Below are positions 1-8,599 of a stretch of DNA of 40,569 nt, piece after piece. A program made the position numbers and the translations under genes. The stretch's first letter is position 1; every line of letters starts with the position of its first letter. This stretch comes from JBILCM01 sp044353165 (GTDB taxonomy: Bacteria > Bacillota > Bacilli > Paenibacillales > YIM-B00363): positions 1 through 40,569 of the forward strand of contig JBILCM010000017.1 in NCBI GenBank assembly GCA_044353165.1, written 5' to 3'. Under the pieces are notes generated by a model. It was not told the origin of the DNA. It searched no databases and saw nothing but the letters and a program-made list of their open reading frames with translations.

Positions 1-893
1 GCTTCATGATTATACACTTGGTAATAATTCGCACCATAATTAAGGGCAGTCTGCACGTTGAAGCTCACTTCGAGTCCGTGCAAGAGTGTCTCGATGCGTG
101 CTTTCACCTCTGACATCGCTTGTTGGGACAACGTGCGGATCGTCCCTTCCAGCCGCGCGCGCTCGGCAATAATGTTCTGCCTCGTGCCCGCTTGCATTAC
201 ACCTAAAGTGACAACAGCTGCATCAAGCGGGTTGACATTGCGTGCGACGATCGTCTGGAGTTGCATGACGAGCGCAGCCGCGGCAACGAGCGCATCGTGG
301 GTGCGATGCGGGAACGCTGCGTGCCCTCCCACACCGATGACATCGATGAACAATTCCGAAGTGTTGGCAAACAAGATGCCGGGTTTCGTAGCGATCGTCC
401 CTACAGGGTATTCTGGTGCAATATGAAGCGCAATGATCGCATCTGGACGCCAAGTCTGGAAATCAACACATTCCTCCAGCATAGGCAACGCTCCGCCAGG
501 ACCTTCTTCCGCAGGTTGGAAGATAATAAGCACATCATCATCCACAGGCGACTCAACGAGTTGAGTCAAGATCCCCATGGCGATCGCCATGTGCATATCA
601 TGACCACAAGCATGCATATAACCAGGATGTTGCGAGCGAAAATCATAGTTTGTCTGTTCTTCAATCGGCAAACCGTCCATATCCGCGCGGTAGCCAATGC
701 AACGGGCACCCACACGACCTCTCACCCGAACCAGAATACCTGTGCGCCATGTCTTCACTTCCACACGATCAGTGGGCAGTCGGTTAATCCACGATAGCAG
801 CAACGCTTGCGTCTTAAACTCTTGAAAACCGGGTTCCGGAATACGATGGAGTTCCCTGCGCAATGCAACAATCGGATCCACGTATGTACTCAT
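1..893 (-). CDS. ykuR: N-acetyl-diaminopimelate deacetylase (M20 peptidase family), 3' end outside window
   Basis: Partial gene: the reading frame is open for about 297 residues from an ATG at 893 and runs off the left edge, so roughly the last fifth of a 375-residue family member is missing. The translation has the M20 metallohydrolase signatures: RADMDGLPIEE near residue 80, a HACGHDMH metal-binding motif near residue 100, and a PAEEGPGG segment with the catalytic and metal-binding acidic residues. The family removes the acetyl group from N-acetyl-LL-diaminopimelate in the lysine/diaminopimelate pathway. Its ATG overlaps the TAA stop of dapH by one base (TAATG), so the two are very probably translationally coupled. 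The coupling to dapH is what favours diaminopimelate over the other amidohydrolase substrates of this family. Confidence 0.88.
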   Translation of the reverse strand, partial: MSTYVDPIVALRRELHRIPEPGFQEFKTQALLLSWINRLPTDRVEVKTWRTGILVRVRGRVGARCIGYRADMDGLPIEEQTNYDFRSQHPGYMHACGHDMHMAIAMGILTQLVESPVDDDVLIIFQPAEEGPGGALPMLEECVDFQTWRPDAIIALHIAPEYPVGTIATKPGILFANTSELFIDVIGVGGHAAFPHRTHDALVAAAALVMQLQTIVARNVNPLDAAVVTLGVMQAGTRQNIIAERARLEGTIRTLSQQAMSEVKARIETLLHGLEVSFNVQTALNYGANYYQVYNHE

Positions 894-1603
894 TATTTTA
901 AATTACGCAACTCTTTCACGATTTCGGTCTTTGACTTCGTCTTGTCGTCTACGTACTTGATAATTCGTGCGGGCACGCCTGCAACAACGGCGAGCGGCGG
1001 AACATCTTCGACAACGACAGCACCTGCTGCTACGACAGCTCCGGCGCCTACACGGACACCCTCCAATACGACCGCATTCGCACCGATCAACACATCATCT
1101 TCAATCACTACGGGTTGCGCAGAAGGCGGTTCAATAACACCTGCTAACACTGCACCGGCACCGACGTGACACATTCTGCCAACCTGCACCCGGCCGCCTA
1201 ACGTTGCGTTCATGTCGATCATCGTGCCTTCGCCAATCACTACACCGATGTTAATCACAGCACCCATCATAATGACGGCATTGTCGTGAATCGTGACTTT
1301 ATCTCGAATAATTGCTCCCGGTTCAATACGCGCGTTGATCGGCTTGAGGTCAAGCAATGGAATGGCAGAATTACGGCGGTCATTCTCAATTTCGTAATAA
1401 GCGATGGTTTCTTTATTCGCATCAAGCAATGCTTTTACTTCATCCAGATGACCGAATAACACACCGCCCGTGCCGCCAAAATCGAACACCTTCACACTTT
1501 CGCCAGCTATGCCATGAGGCAATGTACCACTGAAATAGACTTTGACAGGGGTTACTTTCTTGCTGTTTTTAATAAATTGAATAATTTCCATTGTTTCGTT
1601 CAT
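893..1603 (-). CDS. dapH: 2,3,4,5-tetrahydropyridine-2,6-dicarboxylate N-acetyltransferase
   Basis: This 236-residue protein has the typical DapH layout: an N-terminal alpha/beta segment (about residues 1-85), then a left-handed parallel beta-helix built from hexapeptide repeats (about 90-205, for example IGVVIGEGTMIDMNATLGGR), and a short C-terminal helix. It acetylates tetrahydrodipicolinate with acetyl-CoA, opening the acetylase branch of diaminopimelate and lysine synthesis. The ATG at 1603 has a clear GGAGG six bases upstream. The next gene, the N-acetyl-diaminopimelate deacetylase, starts on the last base of the stop codon, placing two steps of one pathway in one unit. It lies 36 bases after rluD, so it may be co-transcribed with lspA-rluD. 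Confidence 0.95.
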   Translation of the reverse strand: MNETMEIIQFIKNSKKVTPVKVYFSGTLPHGIAGESVKVFDFGGTGGVLFGHLDEVKALLDANKETIAYYEIENDRRNSAIPLLDLKPINARIEPGAIIRDKVTIHDNAVIMMGAVINIGVVIGEGTMIDMNATLGGRVQVGRMCHVGAGAVLAGVIEPPSAQPVVIEDDVLIGANAVVLEGVRVGAGAVVAAGAVVVEDVPPLAVVAGVPARIIKYVDDKTKSKTEIVKELRNLK

Positions 1604-1639
1604 GGGAATCCTCCATTATAGGTATTTGATTTCATCTTC

Positions 1640-2581
1640 TTATAACGTGCGCAGTTCGTCAATCAGCACTTGCATTTCGGTAGGAATCAGTGCTTCGAAC
1701 GTCAGTCGTTCTCCTGTGCGAGGGTGCGTGAACCCGAGAATTTGGGCATGCAACGCTTGTCCAGGAAGATTCATGACTCGCCCTTTCGACCGTCCATACA
1801 CTGGATCACCGACAAGCGGAAACCCGATAAATTTAAGATGTACGCGGATTTGATGTGTACGTCCAGTCTCCAACAACAACTCTAACACGGTATAACCTTG
1901 AAACCGCTCACGAACAACAAAATGAGTCACGGCATGCTTCGCACCGCGGTCTGTTACAGTAAAAATTTTTCGATCCGTCATGTCCCTGCCGATCGGAGCG
2001 TCAATCGTACCTTGATCGTGTTCCATAATGCCGTGTGCGACAGCGACGTACCGCCTGGTGACGGAATGTTCTTTCAATTGGGCCGAGAGACTGGTATGCG
2101 CAAGGTCATTCTTGGCAACGACCAACAACCCCGATGTATCTTTATCGATACGGTGAACGATTCCTGGCCGCAAGACACCATTAATTCCAGATAAATCGGT
2201 GCAATGGTACATGAGCGCATTCACCAAAGTGCCATTGGGATGTCCGGCTGCAGGATGAACAACCATGCCGCGCGGCTTATTGATAACAACGACATCGGCA
2301 TCCTCATAGATGATTTCAAGCGGGATCGGTTCCGGCGCAACTTCCGCGATCTCAGGTTCCGGTATTTGAATCGACACTTCGTCGCCTGCGCTCATTCTAT
2401 AATTCGGCTTGGTGGGTTTCGAATTGATCGTCACGTGACCTTGACGAATCCATTGTTGGATTTGCGCTCTTGATACATCCTCTGCGAAAACATCGACCAG
2501 ACATTTATCAATCCGCTCTCCCGCACTTTCGTCATCTGCCACCCATGTTACGATGTCTTGATCATCCGTTGATGGAATCAT
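1640..2581 (-). CDS. rluD: RluA-family 23S rRNA pseudouridine synthase (RluD/YlyB-type)
   Basis: A 313-residue pseudouridine synthase. An S4 RNA-binding domain occupies about residues 18-75 (DKCLVDVF...SRAQIQQWIRQGHVTING-like), followed by the RluA catalytic domain with the HRIDKDTSGLL motif; its Asp146 is the expected catalytic aspartate. RluD-type enzymes isomerise uridines in helix 69 of 23S rRNA. Position immediately after lspA matches ylyB of B. subtilis. The ATG at 2581 lies inside the end of lspA (20-base overlap), which suggests translational coupling. Family assignment is secure; which uridines are modified cannot be read from the sequence. Confidence 0.95.
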   Translation of the reverse strand: MIPSTDDQDIVTWVADDESAGERIDKCLVDVFAEDVSRAQIQQWIRQGHVTINSKPTKPNYRMSAGDEVSIQIPEPEIAEVAPEPIPLEIIYEDADVVVINKPRGMVVHPAAGHPNGTLVNALMYHCTDLSGINGVLRPGIVHRIDKDTSGLLVVAKNDLAHTSLSAQLKEHSVTRRYVAVAHGIMEHDQGTIDAPIGRDMTDRKIFTVTDRGAKHAVTHFVVRERFQGYTVLELLLETGRTHQIRVHLKFIGFPLVGDPVYGRSKGRVMNLPGQALHAQILGFTHPRTGERLTFEALIPTEMQVLIDELRTL

Positions 2582-3110
2582 GCGCGATCCTCCGTTTATC
2601 CCGACGATATTCGAGCATTGAATCTAAGAAAACGAGCGATATGCCGCATACAATTCCCATATCGGCGATGTTAAATATAGGAAAGTTGTAAGTGAATGGC
2701 ACACCGATTCCGCGGAAATCAAAAAAGAAGTGAAAAAAATCGACCACTTCACCGAATCGAACGCGGTCAACGAAGTTGCCAAGCGCACCGCCAAGCAACA
2801 ATGACAATGCTATCGGCAACAACTTGCGGCCTTGTTTGATCATCCGGATTAAATAATAAATAACACCGCTGACCACAATAATGGTAATCACAATAAAGAA
2901 TAATCGCTGGTCTTGCAGAATGCCCCAGGCTGCACCACGATTGCGATGTGAAGTAAAAGAGAAGAATTCACCCCAAACGGGGATCGACTGTCCTACTTGC
3001 ATCCTCGTGACGATAAGCCACTTGGTCCATTGATCCAAAGCCAGAATGAAAGCTGCAATTAACCAAAAAACCACGGATTTGCCCCCTATCGGCTTGCGTT
3101 CAATCGCCAT
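2562..3110 (-). CDS. lspA: Lipoprotein signal peptidase (signal peptidase II)
   Basis: An integral membrane aspartyl protease of 182 residues that cleaves the signal peptide from diacylglyceryl-modified prolipoproteins. Four hydrophobic segments are visible, beginning with VVFWLIAAFILALDQWTKW, and both catalytic aspartates lie in the conserved blocks GGALGNFVDRVRFGEVVDF and FNIADMGI. The frame is open upstream to an ATG at 3161, but the ATG at 3110 is preferred: it has a GGGGAAAG ribosome-binding site ten bases upstream and the family starts just before the first membrane helix. The gene overlaps rluD by 20 bases. It follows the ileS region as in B. subtilis, but here a plus-strand gene intervenes, so it must have its own promoter or depend on read-through. 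Confidence 0.95.
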   Translation of the reverse strand: MAIERKPIGGKSVVFWLIAAFILALDQWTKWLIVTRMQVGQSIPVWGEFFSFTSHRNRGAAWGILQDQRLFFIVITIIVVSGVIYYLIRMIKQGRKLLPIALSLLLGGALGNFVDRVRFGEVVDFFHFFFDFRGIGVPFTYNFPIFNIADMGIVCGISLVFLDSMLEYRRDKRRIAHDSING

Positions 3111-3235
3111 TTTATCATAGCTTTCCCCAGAACGTCCATGAAGTGCTCGATGCGCTAGCATTTGGTGATTGTAATTTTAGAAGCCCTGTAAACAATAAAC
3201 GTATCAACTCATAACATAAAGCGAGGTATAACCCT

Positions 3236-3853
3236 ATGCAGCATCTTCAATCTGAACAATTGAACAACTTGCGCGCGCAACTTGTGCGCGAACGCGAGGA
3301 TTGTAAGAAGCAGCTCCGTTCTAATGATCATTATGGCATGAATGAAGCGATGCGTTCTCAATTGGGCGAACTCTCCATGGTTGACAACCATCCTGGCGAT
3401 ATCGGCAGTGAATTGTTTGAACGCGGCAAAGATTTAGCATTAACGGATATGCTTGAACACCAGTTGTTACAAGTTGAACAAGCGCTAAACCGCATAGATC
3501 ATGGAATTTATGGCCAGTGTTTGCAATGCCACGAGCCCATTCCATATGAACGCCTACAAGCATTGCCTCAAGCAGCCCATTGTATTGCGCATTCATCCGA
3601 CCCATCCATTTCACAAAGGCGGCCACTGGAAGAATCATTCCTTCTGACCACCCCGCGTTTCGAAACAGATCATGAAGAACCCGCTTTATATGATGGTGAC
3701 GACGAAAATACTGGATTTGTTGAACCGATCGAGAGCTTCCTTGCCACTGATATCCATGGTCAGAATGTCACATTCTTACGCAATCATGCTTATCGGAGAT
3801 ACATGATGGAACAGACCGAAGATGAGAATAATCTGTTCGATCACGAGGAATAA
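3236..3853 (+). CDS. TraR/DksA-family zinc-finger protein (YlyA/YteA-like)
   Basis: A 205-residue protein with a coiled-coil-like N-terminal half (residues 1-90, with a DKxxx-type acidic turn GDIGSELFERGKDLAL) and a DksA/TraR zinc finger formed by Cys95, Cys98, Cys116 and His119, followed by an acidic C-terminal extension. DksA-like proteins enter the RNA polymerase secondary channel. YlyA, the B. subtilis member encoded between ileS and lspA, is known to modulate sigma-G-dependent transcription in the forespore, and this gene has the same position. It is one of only a few plus-strand genes here and is divergent from lspA. The ATG at 3236 follows GCGAGGT. The sporulation role is inferred from synteny; the family call is firm. 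Confidence 0.85.
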   Translation: MQHLQSEQLNNLRAQLVREREDCKKQLRSNDHYGMNEAMRSQLGELSMVDNHPGDIGSELFERGKDLALTDMLEHQLLQVEQALNRIDHGIYGQCLQCHEPIPYERLQALPQAAHCIAHSSDPSISQRRPLEESFLLTTPRFETDHEEPALYDGDDENTGFVEPIESFLATDIHGQNVTFLRNHAYRRYMMEQTEDENNLFDHEE

Positions 3854-3856
3854 ACC

Positions 3857-4156
3857 TCAGTAGAGTGCTCGCGAATCCTGCAAATTCAGCTGAACCGATT
3901 GTACTAACTCGGCGATATAATGCCCTATGATTGGCAACTCAAGCGCTCCGAGTTGACGCAATACGTACACAATGGTTGCTGAGAACACCGTGAATCCGAT
4001 GGCGATCCCAACCCCCCTAGCAGTGCCCGCAAGTAAATTGCGGGCAATCAACTTGCGCGGCGAGTTGAGTAGCAGCACATATTCAGCAAGCTGTGCCCGC
4101 TCCAAGTGATCGGCTATAGCATGAATTTGTTTTTTAAGCTGTTCAGCAGTCGTCAC
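3857..4156 (-). CDS. DUF5665 family small membrane protein
   Basis: A 99-residue protein of unknown function, recognised as DUF5665-like from its layout: an amphipathic N-terminal segment (AEQLKKQIHAIADHLERAQLAEYVLLLNSPRKLIARNLLAGTARG), one hydrophobic helix at about residues 49-66 (GVGIAIGFTVFSATIVYVL), and a second short helical segment LGALELPIIGHYIAELVQSV. It starts with GTG at 4156; its GAGGTG ribosome-binding site overlaps the TGA stop of ileS, so it is tightly coupled to ileS and falls under the same T-box control. It is convergent with the DksA-like gene with a three-base gap. No function is claimed. Confidence 0.75.
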   Translation of the reverse strand: MTTAEQLKKQIHAIADHLERAQLAEYVLLLNSPRKLIARNLLAGTARGVGIAIGFTVFSATIVYVLRQLGALELPIIGHYIAELVQSVQLNLQDSRALY

Positions 4157-4165
4157 GACTTCACC

Positions 4166-6916
4166 TCACGAAAGAATGACGGTTGTGCAGCGGTCACATA
4201 ATGTAGGGTGCTCTGTGTGCGTGCCTACCTCACTAGTGACGTTCCAGCAGCGCTCACATTTCTGTCCGCTTGCGACCTCGACCTGCACGGCGATACCTTT
4301 AAGTTGCATCGCTACTTCAGGCGCACGATCGTCATGCACCGAAACAGCCGAAACAATAAACAGCTTGTGTAAATCTGTAAATTGTCTAAGGAGGACCCCC
4401 GATTCATGGCTCGGATACAGATGGACATGCGCGCTCAAGCTATTGCCGATGCGCTTCTCTTTCCTGGCTACCTCAAGCGCCTTCATCACTTCATCTCGCA
4501 AATCAATCATGGCTTCCCATTGTTTCTCTAGGGATGGGTCGAACAACTCCACGCGAGTTGGAGTGTATATGGTCGTCTGCACACTCGGCGTTGCCACCCC
4601 AGGGATAAAACCCCAAACTTCATCTGCCGTATGCGGAAGAATGGGCGATATCATCTGCGTGACTTGAACGAGCGATTCATACATCACATATTGCGTCTGC
4701 TTGCGGAGCAAATCTTGTTCTGCTTCTGCATACAAACGATCTTTCATAATGTCCAAATAAAATGCGCTCATCTCAACCGCGAGAAAATGATGGATGGCTT
4801 GGTAGACGATGTGGAATTCATACTTTGCATACGCTTGAAGCACCTTTTCCTTCAACCGTTCGAGGCGAATCAGCATAAACCGATCCAAATCAGTCATCGT
4901 TTCGGGTTGGAACCGGTCTTCCGCTGGATTGTAGCCCGACAAATTGCCAAGAAAGAAGCGCAACGTGTTGCGAATTTTCCGGTACACCTCGGCAATTTGC
5001 TGAAGAATGCCATCTGACAACCGTTGGTCTTGCTGATAATCTACAGAAGCAACCCATAACCGTAGGATGTCCGCGCCCAGCGTGTTACATACCTTGAGCG
5101 GATCAACCGTATTACCTAACGATTTCGACATTTTTCTGCCTTCACCATCCATTGTAAATCCATGACTAAGGACGGCTTTGTAAGGCGCGCGTTGATGAAC
5201 GGCTGTCGACGTGATGAGCGAAGAGTTAAACCAGCCCCGGTATTGGTCTGATCCCTCCAAGTACATATCTGCCGGTGAAGTCAACTGTTCACGGCTTTCA
5301 AGGACAGCCATATGACTGGAACCGGAATCGAACCAGACGTCCATAATGTCTGTTTCTTTGCGGAATTGATCGTGTCCACAACGTGAACATGCCGTGCCTG
5401 GAGGAAGTAGCTCCTGCTCCTCGCGAGAAAACCACGCATCAGAGCCCTCACGTTCCACCAATGCAGCAATGAATGCGATGGTTTCGTCATTGACGAGCGG
5501 CTGGTTGCAGTGACGGCAATAATGAATCGGAATGGGCACACCCCACACGCGCTGCCGCGAGATGCACCAATCCCCGCGCTCTGCGATCATATTGTGCAAT
5601 CGCACTTCGCCCCAAGTCGGTGTCCAATTGACGTTGCGAATTTCCTCGAGCATCTGTTGTCGAAACCCATCAATCGAAGCAAACCATTGCTCGGTTGCAC
5701 GGTATATGACCGGCTTCTTCGTACGCCAGTCATGCGCATATTGATGTTTGAAGAAAGACATGTGTAGCAGATGACCTGAACCCGTCAGCTTCTCGGTGAC
5801 TAATTTATTCGCTTGATCGTAGAAAATCCCCTCGAAACCAGGCGCTTCTGCTGTAAAATGACCTTGGTCATCAATCGGGCTCAATACACCGATCCCATAC
5901 TTCTGACCGATCATAAAGTCTTCTTCTCCATGCCCCGGAGCCGTGTGGACACAACCTGTACCTGCTTCCAGGGTAACATGCTCCCCGCACATAACCAGTG
6001 CCTGGCGATCATAGAACGGATGCTTGCATTGCACGTGCTCGAGCTCTGCGCCTTTCCAACGTTCACAAACTTTATAATCATGCCATCCGATTTCTAGGGC
6101 AACTTTGGATAATAACCCCTCAGCAACGATGTATTTCTGATCTCCCACTTCTACAAGCACATAATCAAATTCCGGATGCAAGGAAATACCGAGATTGGCC
6201 GGCAACGTCCATGGGGTCGTTGTCCAAATCACAAACGCAGCGTCAGGAGGCAGCTTATCCCTCCCATCAGAAACATCGAAAGCAACATAGATGGATGGGG
6301 ATGTTTTCTCCCGGTATTCAATCTCAGCTTCGGCTAACGCGCTTTCTGAAGACGGAGACCAGTAAACAGGTTTTAAGCCCTTATAGATGTATCCTTTCTT
6401 GACCATCGCACCAAACAAGCGAATTTGTTGAGCCTCATATTGAGGTTCTAACGTGATATACGGATGTTCCCAATCGCCGCGGACGCCAAGCCGCTGGAAT
6501 TGTTGCTTTTGCTTCCCAACCCATTCTAAAGCGTATTGTGCGCATAGCTTACGAAACTGCAAGGTTGACATCTTCTTGCGGTCTGCGCGACCGCTGTTGG
6601 CAATCGCTTGCTCAATGGGTAATCCGTGTGTATCCCAACCCGGAACATACGGCGCATCAAAACCTTGCAATGATTTGAATCGAACGATAAAATCCTTCAA
6701 AATTTTATTCAATGCATGACCAATATGGATATCACCATTCGCATACGGAGGTCCATCATGGAGAACAAACTTCGTTTGGCCAAGACGTGCTTTACGCACT
6801 TCGTTATAGATGTCCATCTCCGACCAACGCTGTTGCATGATGGGCTCCGCTTGCGGCAAGTTGCCGCGCATGGGGAACGCGGTCCCGAGCAATTGTAATG
6901 TTTTACTGTAATCCAA
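4166..6916 (-). CDS. ileS: Isoleucyl-tRNA synthetase
   Basis: A class I synthetase of 916 residues that charges tRNA-Ile. Signatures seen are the HIGH motif at residues 64-67, the editing (CP1) domain with TTTPWTLPANLG, the KMSKS loop in GEGRKMSKSLGN, and a C-terminal zinc knuckle with CERC...CDRC. The frame is open to an ATG at 6991, but that ATG lies within the T-box element, so it cannot be the start. The TTG at 6916 is chosen: it has AAGGAG eight bases upstream, sits 24 bases after the leader terminator, and gives the family N-terminus DYSKTLQLLGTAFPMRGNLP. It is expressed from its own promoter through the T-box leader and is followed by the coupled DUF5665 gene. Confidence 0.98.
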   Translation of the reverse strand: MDYSKTLQLLGTAFPMRGNLPQAEPIMQQRWSEMDIYNEVRKARLGQTKFVLHDGPPYANGDIHIGHALNKILKDFIVRFKSLQGFDAPYVPGWDTHGLPIEQAIANSGRADRKKMSTLQFRKLCAQYALEWVGKQKQQFQRLGVRGDWEHPYITLEPQYEAQQIRLFGAMVKKGYIYKGLKPVYWSPSSESALAEAEIEYREKTSPSIYVAFDVSDGRDKLPPDAAFVIWTTTPWTLPANLGISLHPEFDYVLVEVGDQKYIVAEGLLSKVALEIGWHDYKVCERWKGAELEHVQCKHPFYDRQALVMCGEHVTLEAGTGCVHTAPGHGEEDFMIGQKYGIGVLSPIDDQGHFTAEAPGFEGIFYDQANKLVTEKLTGSGHLLHMSFFKHQYAHDWRTKKPVIYRATEQWFASIDGFRQQMLEEIRNVNWTPTWGEVRLHNMIAERGDWCISRQRVWGVPIPIHYCRHCNQPLVNDETIAFIAALVEREGSDAWFSREEQELLPPGTACSRCGHDQFRKETDIMDVWFDSGSSHMAVLESREQLTSPADMYLEGSDQYRGWFNSSLITSTAVHQRAPYKAVLSHGFTMDGEGRKMSKSLGNTVDPLKVCNTLGADILRLWVASVDYQQDQRLSDGILQQIAEVYRKIRNTLRFFLGNLSGYNPAEDRFQPETMTDLDRFMLIRLERLKEKVLQAYAKYEFHIVYQAIHHFLAVEMSAFYLDIMKDRLYAEAEQDLLRKQTQYVMYESLVQVTQMISPILPHTADEVWGFIPGVATPSVQTTIYTPTRVELFDPSLEKQWEAMIDLRDEVMKALEVARKEKRIGNSLSAHVHLYPSHESGVLLRQFTDLHKLFIVSAVSVHDDRAPEVAMQLKGIAVQVEVASGQKCERCWNVTSEVGTHTEHPTLCDRCTTVILS

Positions 6917-6940
6917 GCCACTCACTCCTTTATTTTCAAT

Positions 6941-6975
6941 AAAAAAACTTTCCGCCCGCAAGGGACGAAAAGTTT
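6941..6975 (-). terminator. Leader terminator of the ileS T-box
   Basis: On the minus strand AAACTTTTCGTCCC pairs with GGGCGGAAAGTTT across a four-base loop (one G-U pair) and is followed by a run of seven Ts. It lies directly after the T-box sequence, where the competing terminator of a T-box riboswitch belongs. Confidence 0.92.
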
Positions 6976-7205
6976 GGTTTCGTGGTACCACCCTTAGGGT
7001 TTAACGGATTTCTCGCATTAAACCACTCTGACATCGATAACGGGAATACCCGGTCCGATTTACTGAAAACAAGATGCCATCTTTCAATCGGACACTCATG
7101 GATGATTTTCTGCTGGCGCTCAATATCGGGCTCTCACCTAACCCCGACTCTCTGGATGGATCACGTTCAGCCTACTCGTTCCATTCAACGTTTTTGGTTT
7201 GAAGT
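6941..7205 (-). promoter_or_regulatory. T-box leader (isoleucine) of ileS
   Basis: The untranslated leader of ileS has a full T-box layout. The T-box sequence AGGGTGGTACCACG lies at 6981-6994. An AGTA element at about 7173-7176 and GAA at 7108-7110 resemble the loop E halves of the specifier loop. Two AUC (Ile) triplets lie directly after the GAA, at 7104-7106 and 7101-7103. Uncharged tRNA-Ile binding is known to stabilise the antiterminator and allow read-through into the synthetase gene. The exact specifier triplet and stem I boundaries are inferred by eye. Confidence 0.93.
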
Positions 7206-7216
7206 TAATTTCATAC

Positions 7217-7245
7217 AACATATCAGAATTTATGATGAAAATCAA
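7217..7245 (-). promoter_or_regulatory. Sigma-A promoter of ileS
   Basis: TTGATT (7240-7245), a 17-base spacer and TATGTT (7217-7222) form a good housekeeping promoter just ahead of the T-box leader. The -35 hexamer contains the TGA stop codon of divIVA (7242-7244), so the two transcription units touch without an intergenic gap. Confidence 0.7.
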
Positions 7246-7742
7246 CGACTGCTTTCACTCGTGACATGGATAGATGCAGGCTGAACATCCAAGAAACCCC
7301 AATTGTCTTGACTGATGATTTCGAGTTGCGCTTCGATCAAGGTTTTGAACCTTGTCCTGTAAATCGATGCTTGCTTTCGAAGTTCTTCGGTTTCAATTGA
7401 TATTTTGCGTGACTTCGCGAGCGATTCATTGATGATGCGGTCAGCGTTCTTCTCCGCTTCTTTAAGAATCAATTGCGCTTCTTTCTTGGCATTGTGTTTT
7501 AATTCATCTGCAGCTTCCTGTGCGACGATAATCGATTTGGAGAGCGTTTCCTCAATATTGGAAAAATGATTCAACTTCTCTGAAAGGATGCTCATCTGAC
7601 CTTGCATTTCCTTGTAATCACGCATTAAAGCCTCATAATCCTTAATAATCTCATCTAAAAATGCGTTTACTTCATCTTCATCATATCCACGAAAACGTCT
7701 GCCAAATTCTTTATTATGAATATCGAGCGGTGTTAACGGCAT
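7242..7742 (-). CDS. divIVA: Septum/pole-targeting protein DivIVA
   Basis: A 166-residue DivIVA protein. It begins with the conserved lipid-binding N-terminus MPLTPLDIHNKEFGRRFRGYDEDEVNAFLDEI, followed by two coiled-coil stretches (about residues 30-60 and 70-135) separated by a linker. DivIVA recognises negatively curved membrane at septa and poles, recruits the Min system and anchors the chromosome during sporulation. The ATG at 7742 has AGGAGG six bases upstream; an upstream extension of the frame to 7820 lies inside ylmH and is rejected. It is the last gene of the pgeF-ylmE-sepF-ylmG-ylmH-divIVA row, conserved across Bacillales. Confidence 0.97.
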   Translation of the reverse strand: MPLTPLDIHNKEFGRRFRGYDEDEVNAFLDEIIKDYEALMRDYKEMQGQMSILSEKLNHFSNIEETLSKSIIVAQEAADELKHNAKKEAQLILKEAEKNADRIINESLAKSRKISIETEELRKQASIYRTRFKTLIEAQLEIISQDNWGFLDVQPASIHVTSESSR

Positions 7743-7812
7743 ATTGGACCTCCTAATTGCACAATTTCGTGTGAACACTGTATTCGACAAAACTCGTTCG
7801 ATTCCTGCATGT

Positions 7813-8592
7813 TTAAACAAATTTCCCGATCTTCAGACGAATTCTGCCTTTCTTGGACAATCCATCTACAGCATTGATTTTGAACCTGCCAAAACCTTGC
7901 AACGAAACAACATCGCCTTCTTGCAACATGCAGGAAGGATTTTCTTCAACTCTCCAATTGACTTTGCAACGACCAGATTGAATCGGCTTAAGAACTTTGG
8001 CGCGAGACAATCGACTCACTTCGCTCACAATCCCATCAAGCCGAAGCGATGCCACCGTGCAGAACATCTCTTCTAGATGTGCATCAGCGCGCTGAAAATC
8101 ACCGAGGGGGAGGATTTCTGTTGAAGCCGGAATTTTGCCAACTTTGGTTGCGTGGGTATGAAAGAAAGGAGCCATCTCTTCAACAACTAGTATGTGCGCA
8201 CCCCAAGGGTGTACATGAATATCTCCGATTTTCTCGCGCTTCACACCAAGTCCTAATAAAGTCCCTAAATAATCTCCATGATCCAAATCCTCTATGCGTT
8301 TATCTGAACCCACCATGGACAGCACCTGGATGCCAGAGGCAGTATCTTGAAGTTCATATGATGGAGAAATCAAGGTGATGCGCACGCGTTCAGCATCGGG
8401 GTATCCACCATCGATGCGGCACTCGACATGATCATAGCGATTGGCTAACGAGGTAACTATAAAAGCTTGGCGTGGGTCAAGAAAATCCGTTCTTCGAGCT
8501 TGTTTGGCGTGCGCTGTGCGATCCAGCCATTCGATTGTCTTATCAATAAACGGCTTCTCTTCCGAGCGAAAATGCTCATATATGGTTTTCAT
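7813..8592 (-). CDS. ylmH: YlmH family RNA-binding protein (S4 domain)
   Basis: A 259-residue protein starting MKTIYEHFRSEEKPFIDKTIEWLDR, with an N-terminal region of the YlmH type and an S4 RNA-binding domain near residues 180-245 (SRLSRAKVLKPIQSGRCKVNWRVEENPSCMLQEGDVVSLQGFGRFKI). S4 domains bind structured RNA; YlmH of Gram-positives has been linked to ribosome quality control and to division. No good ribosome-binding site is seen before the ATG at 8592, which lies seven bases after the stop of ylmG, so translation is probably coupled. The frame continues upstream into ylmG, but the family N-terminus matches the chosen start. Confidence 0.9.
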   Translation of the reverse strand: MKTIYEHFRSEEKPFIDKTIEWLDRTAHAKQARRTDFLDPRQAFIVTSLANRYDHVECRIDGGYPDAERVRITLISPSYELQDTASGIQVLSMVGSDKRIEDLDHGDYLGTLLGLGVKREKIGDIHVHPWGAHILVVEEMAPFFHTHATKVGKIPASTEILPLGDFQRADAHLEEMFCTVASLRLDGIVSEVSRLSRAKVLKPIQSGRCKVNWRVEENPSCMLQEGDVVSLQGFGRFKINAVDGLSKKGRIRLKIGKFV

Positions 8593-8599
8593 CGATGCG

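Noticed and set aside
261..797. 178-residue plus-strand frame
   Set aside because: It is the complement of the N-acetyl-diaminopimelate deacetylase gene, whose minus frame has clear M20 motifs.
3192..3218. Sigma-K promoter for the DksA-like gene (AC, 16 bases, CATAACATA)
   Set aside because: The motif is perfect, but the transcript would start within or past the GAGGT ribosome-binding site at 3223-3227, leaving no usable leader.
6917..6991. ileS starting at the ATG at 6991
   Set aside because: This ATG is part of the T-box sequence and the extension would translate the terminator hairpin.
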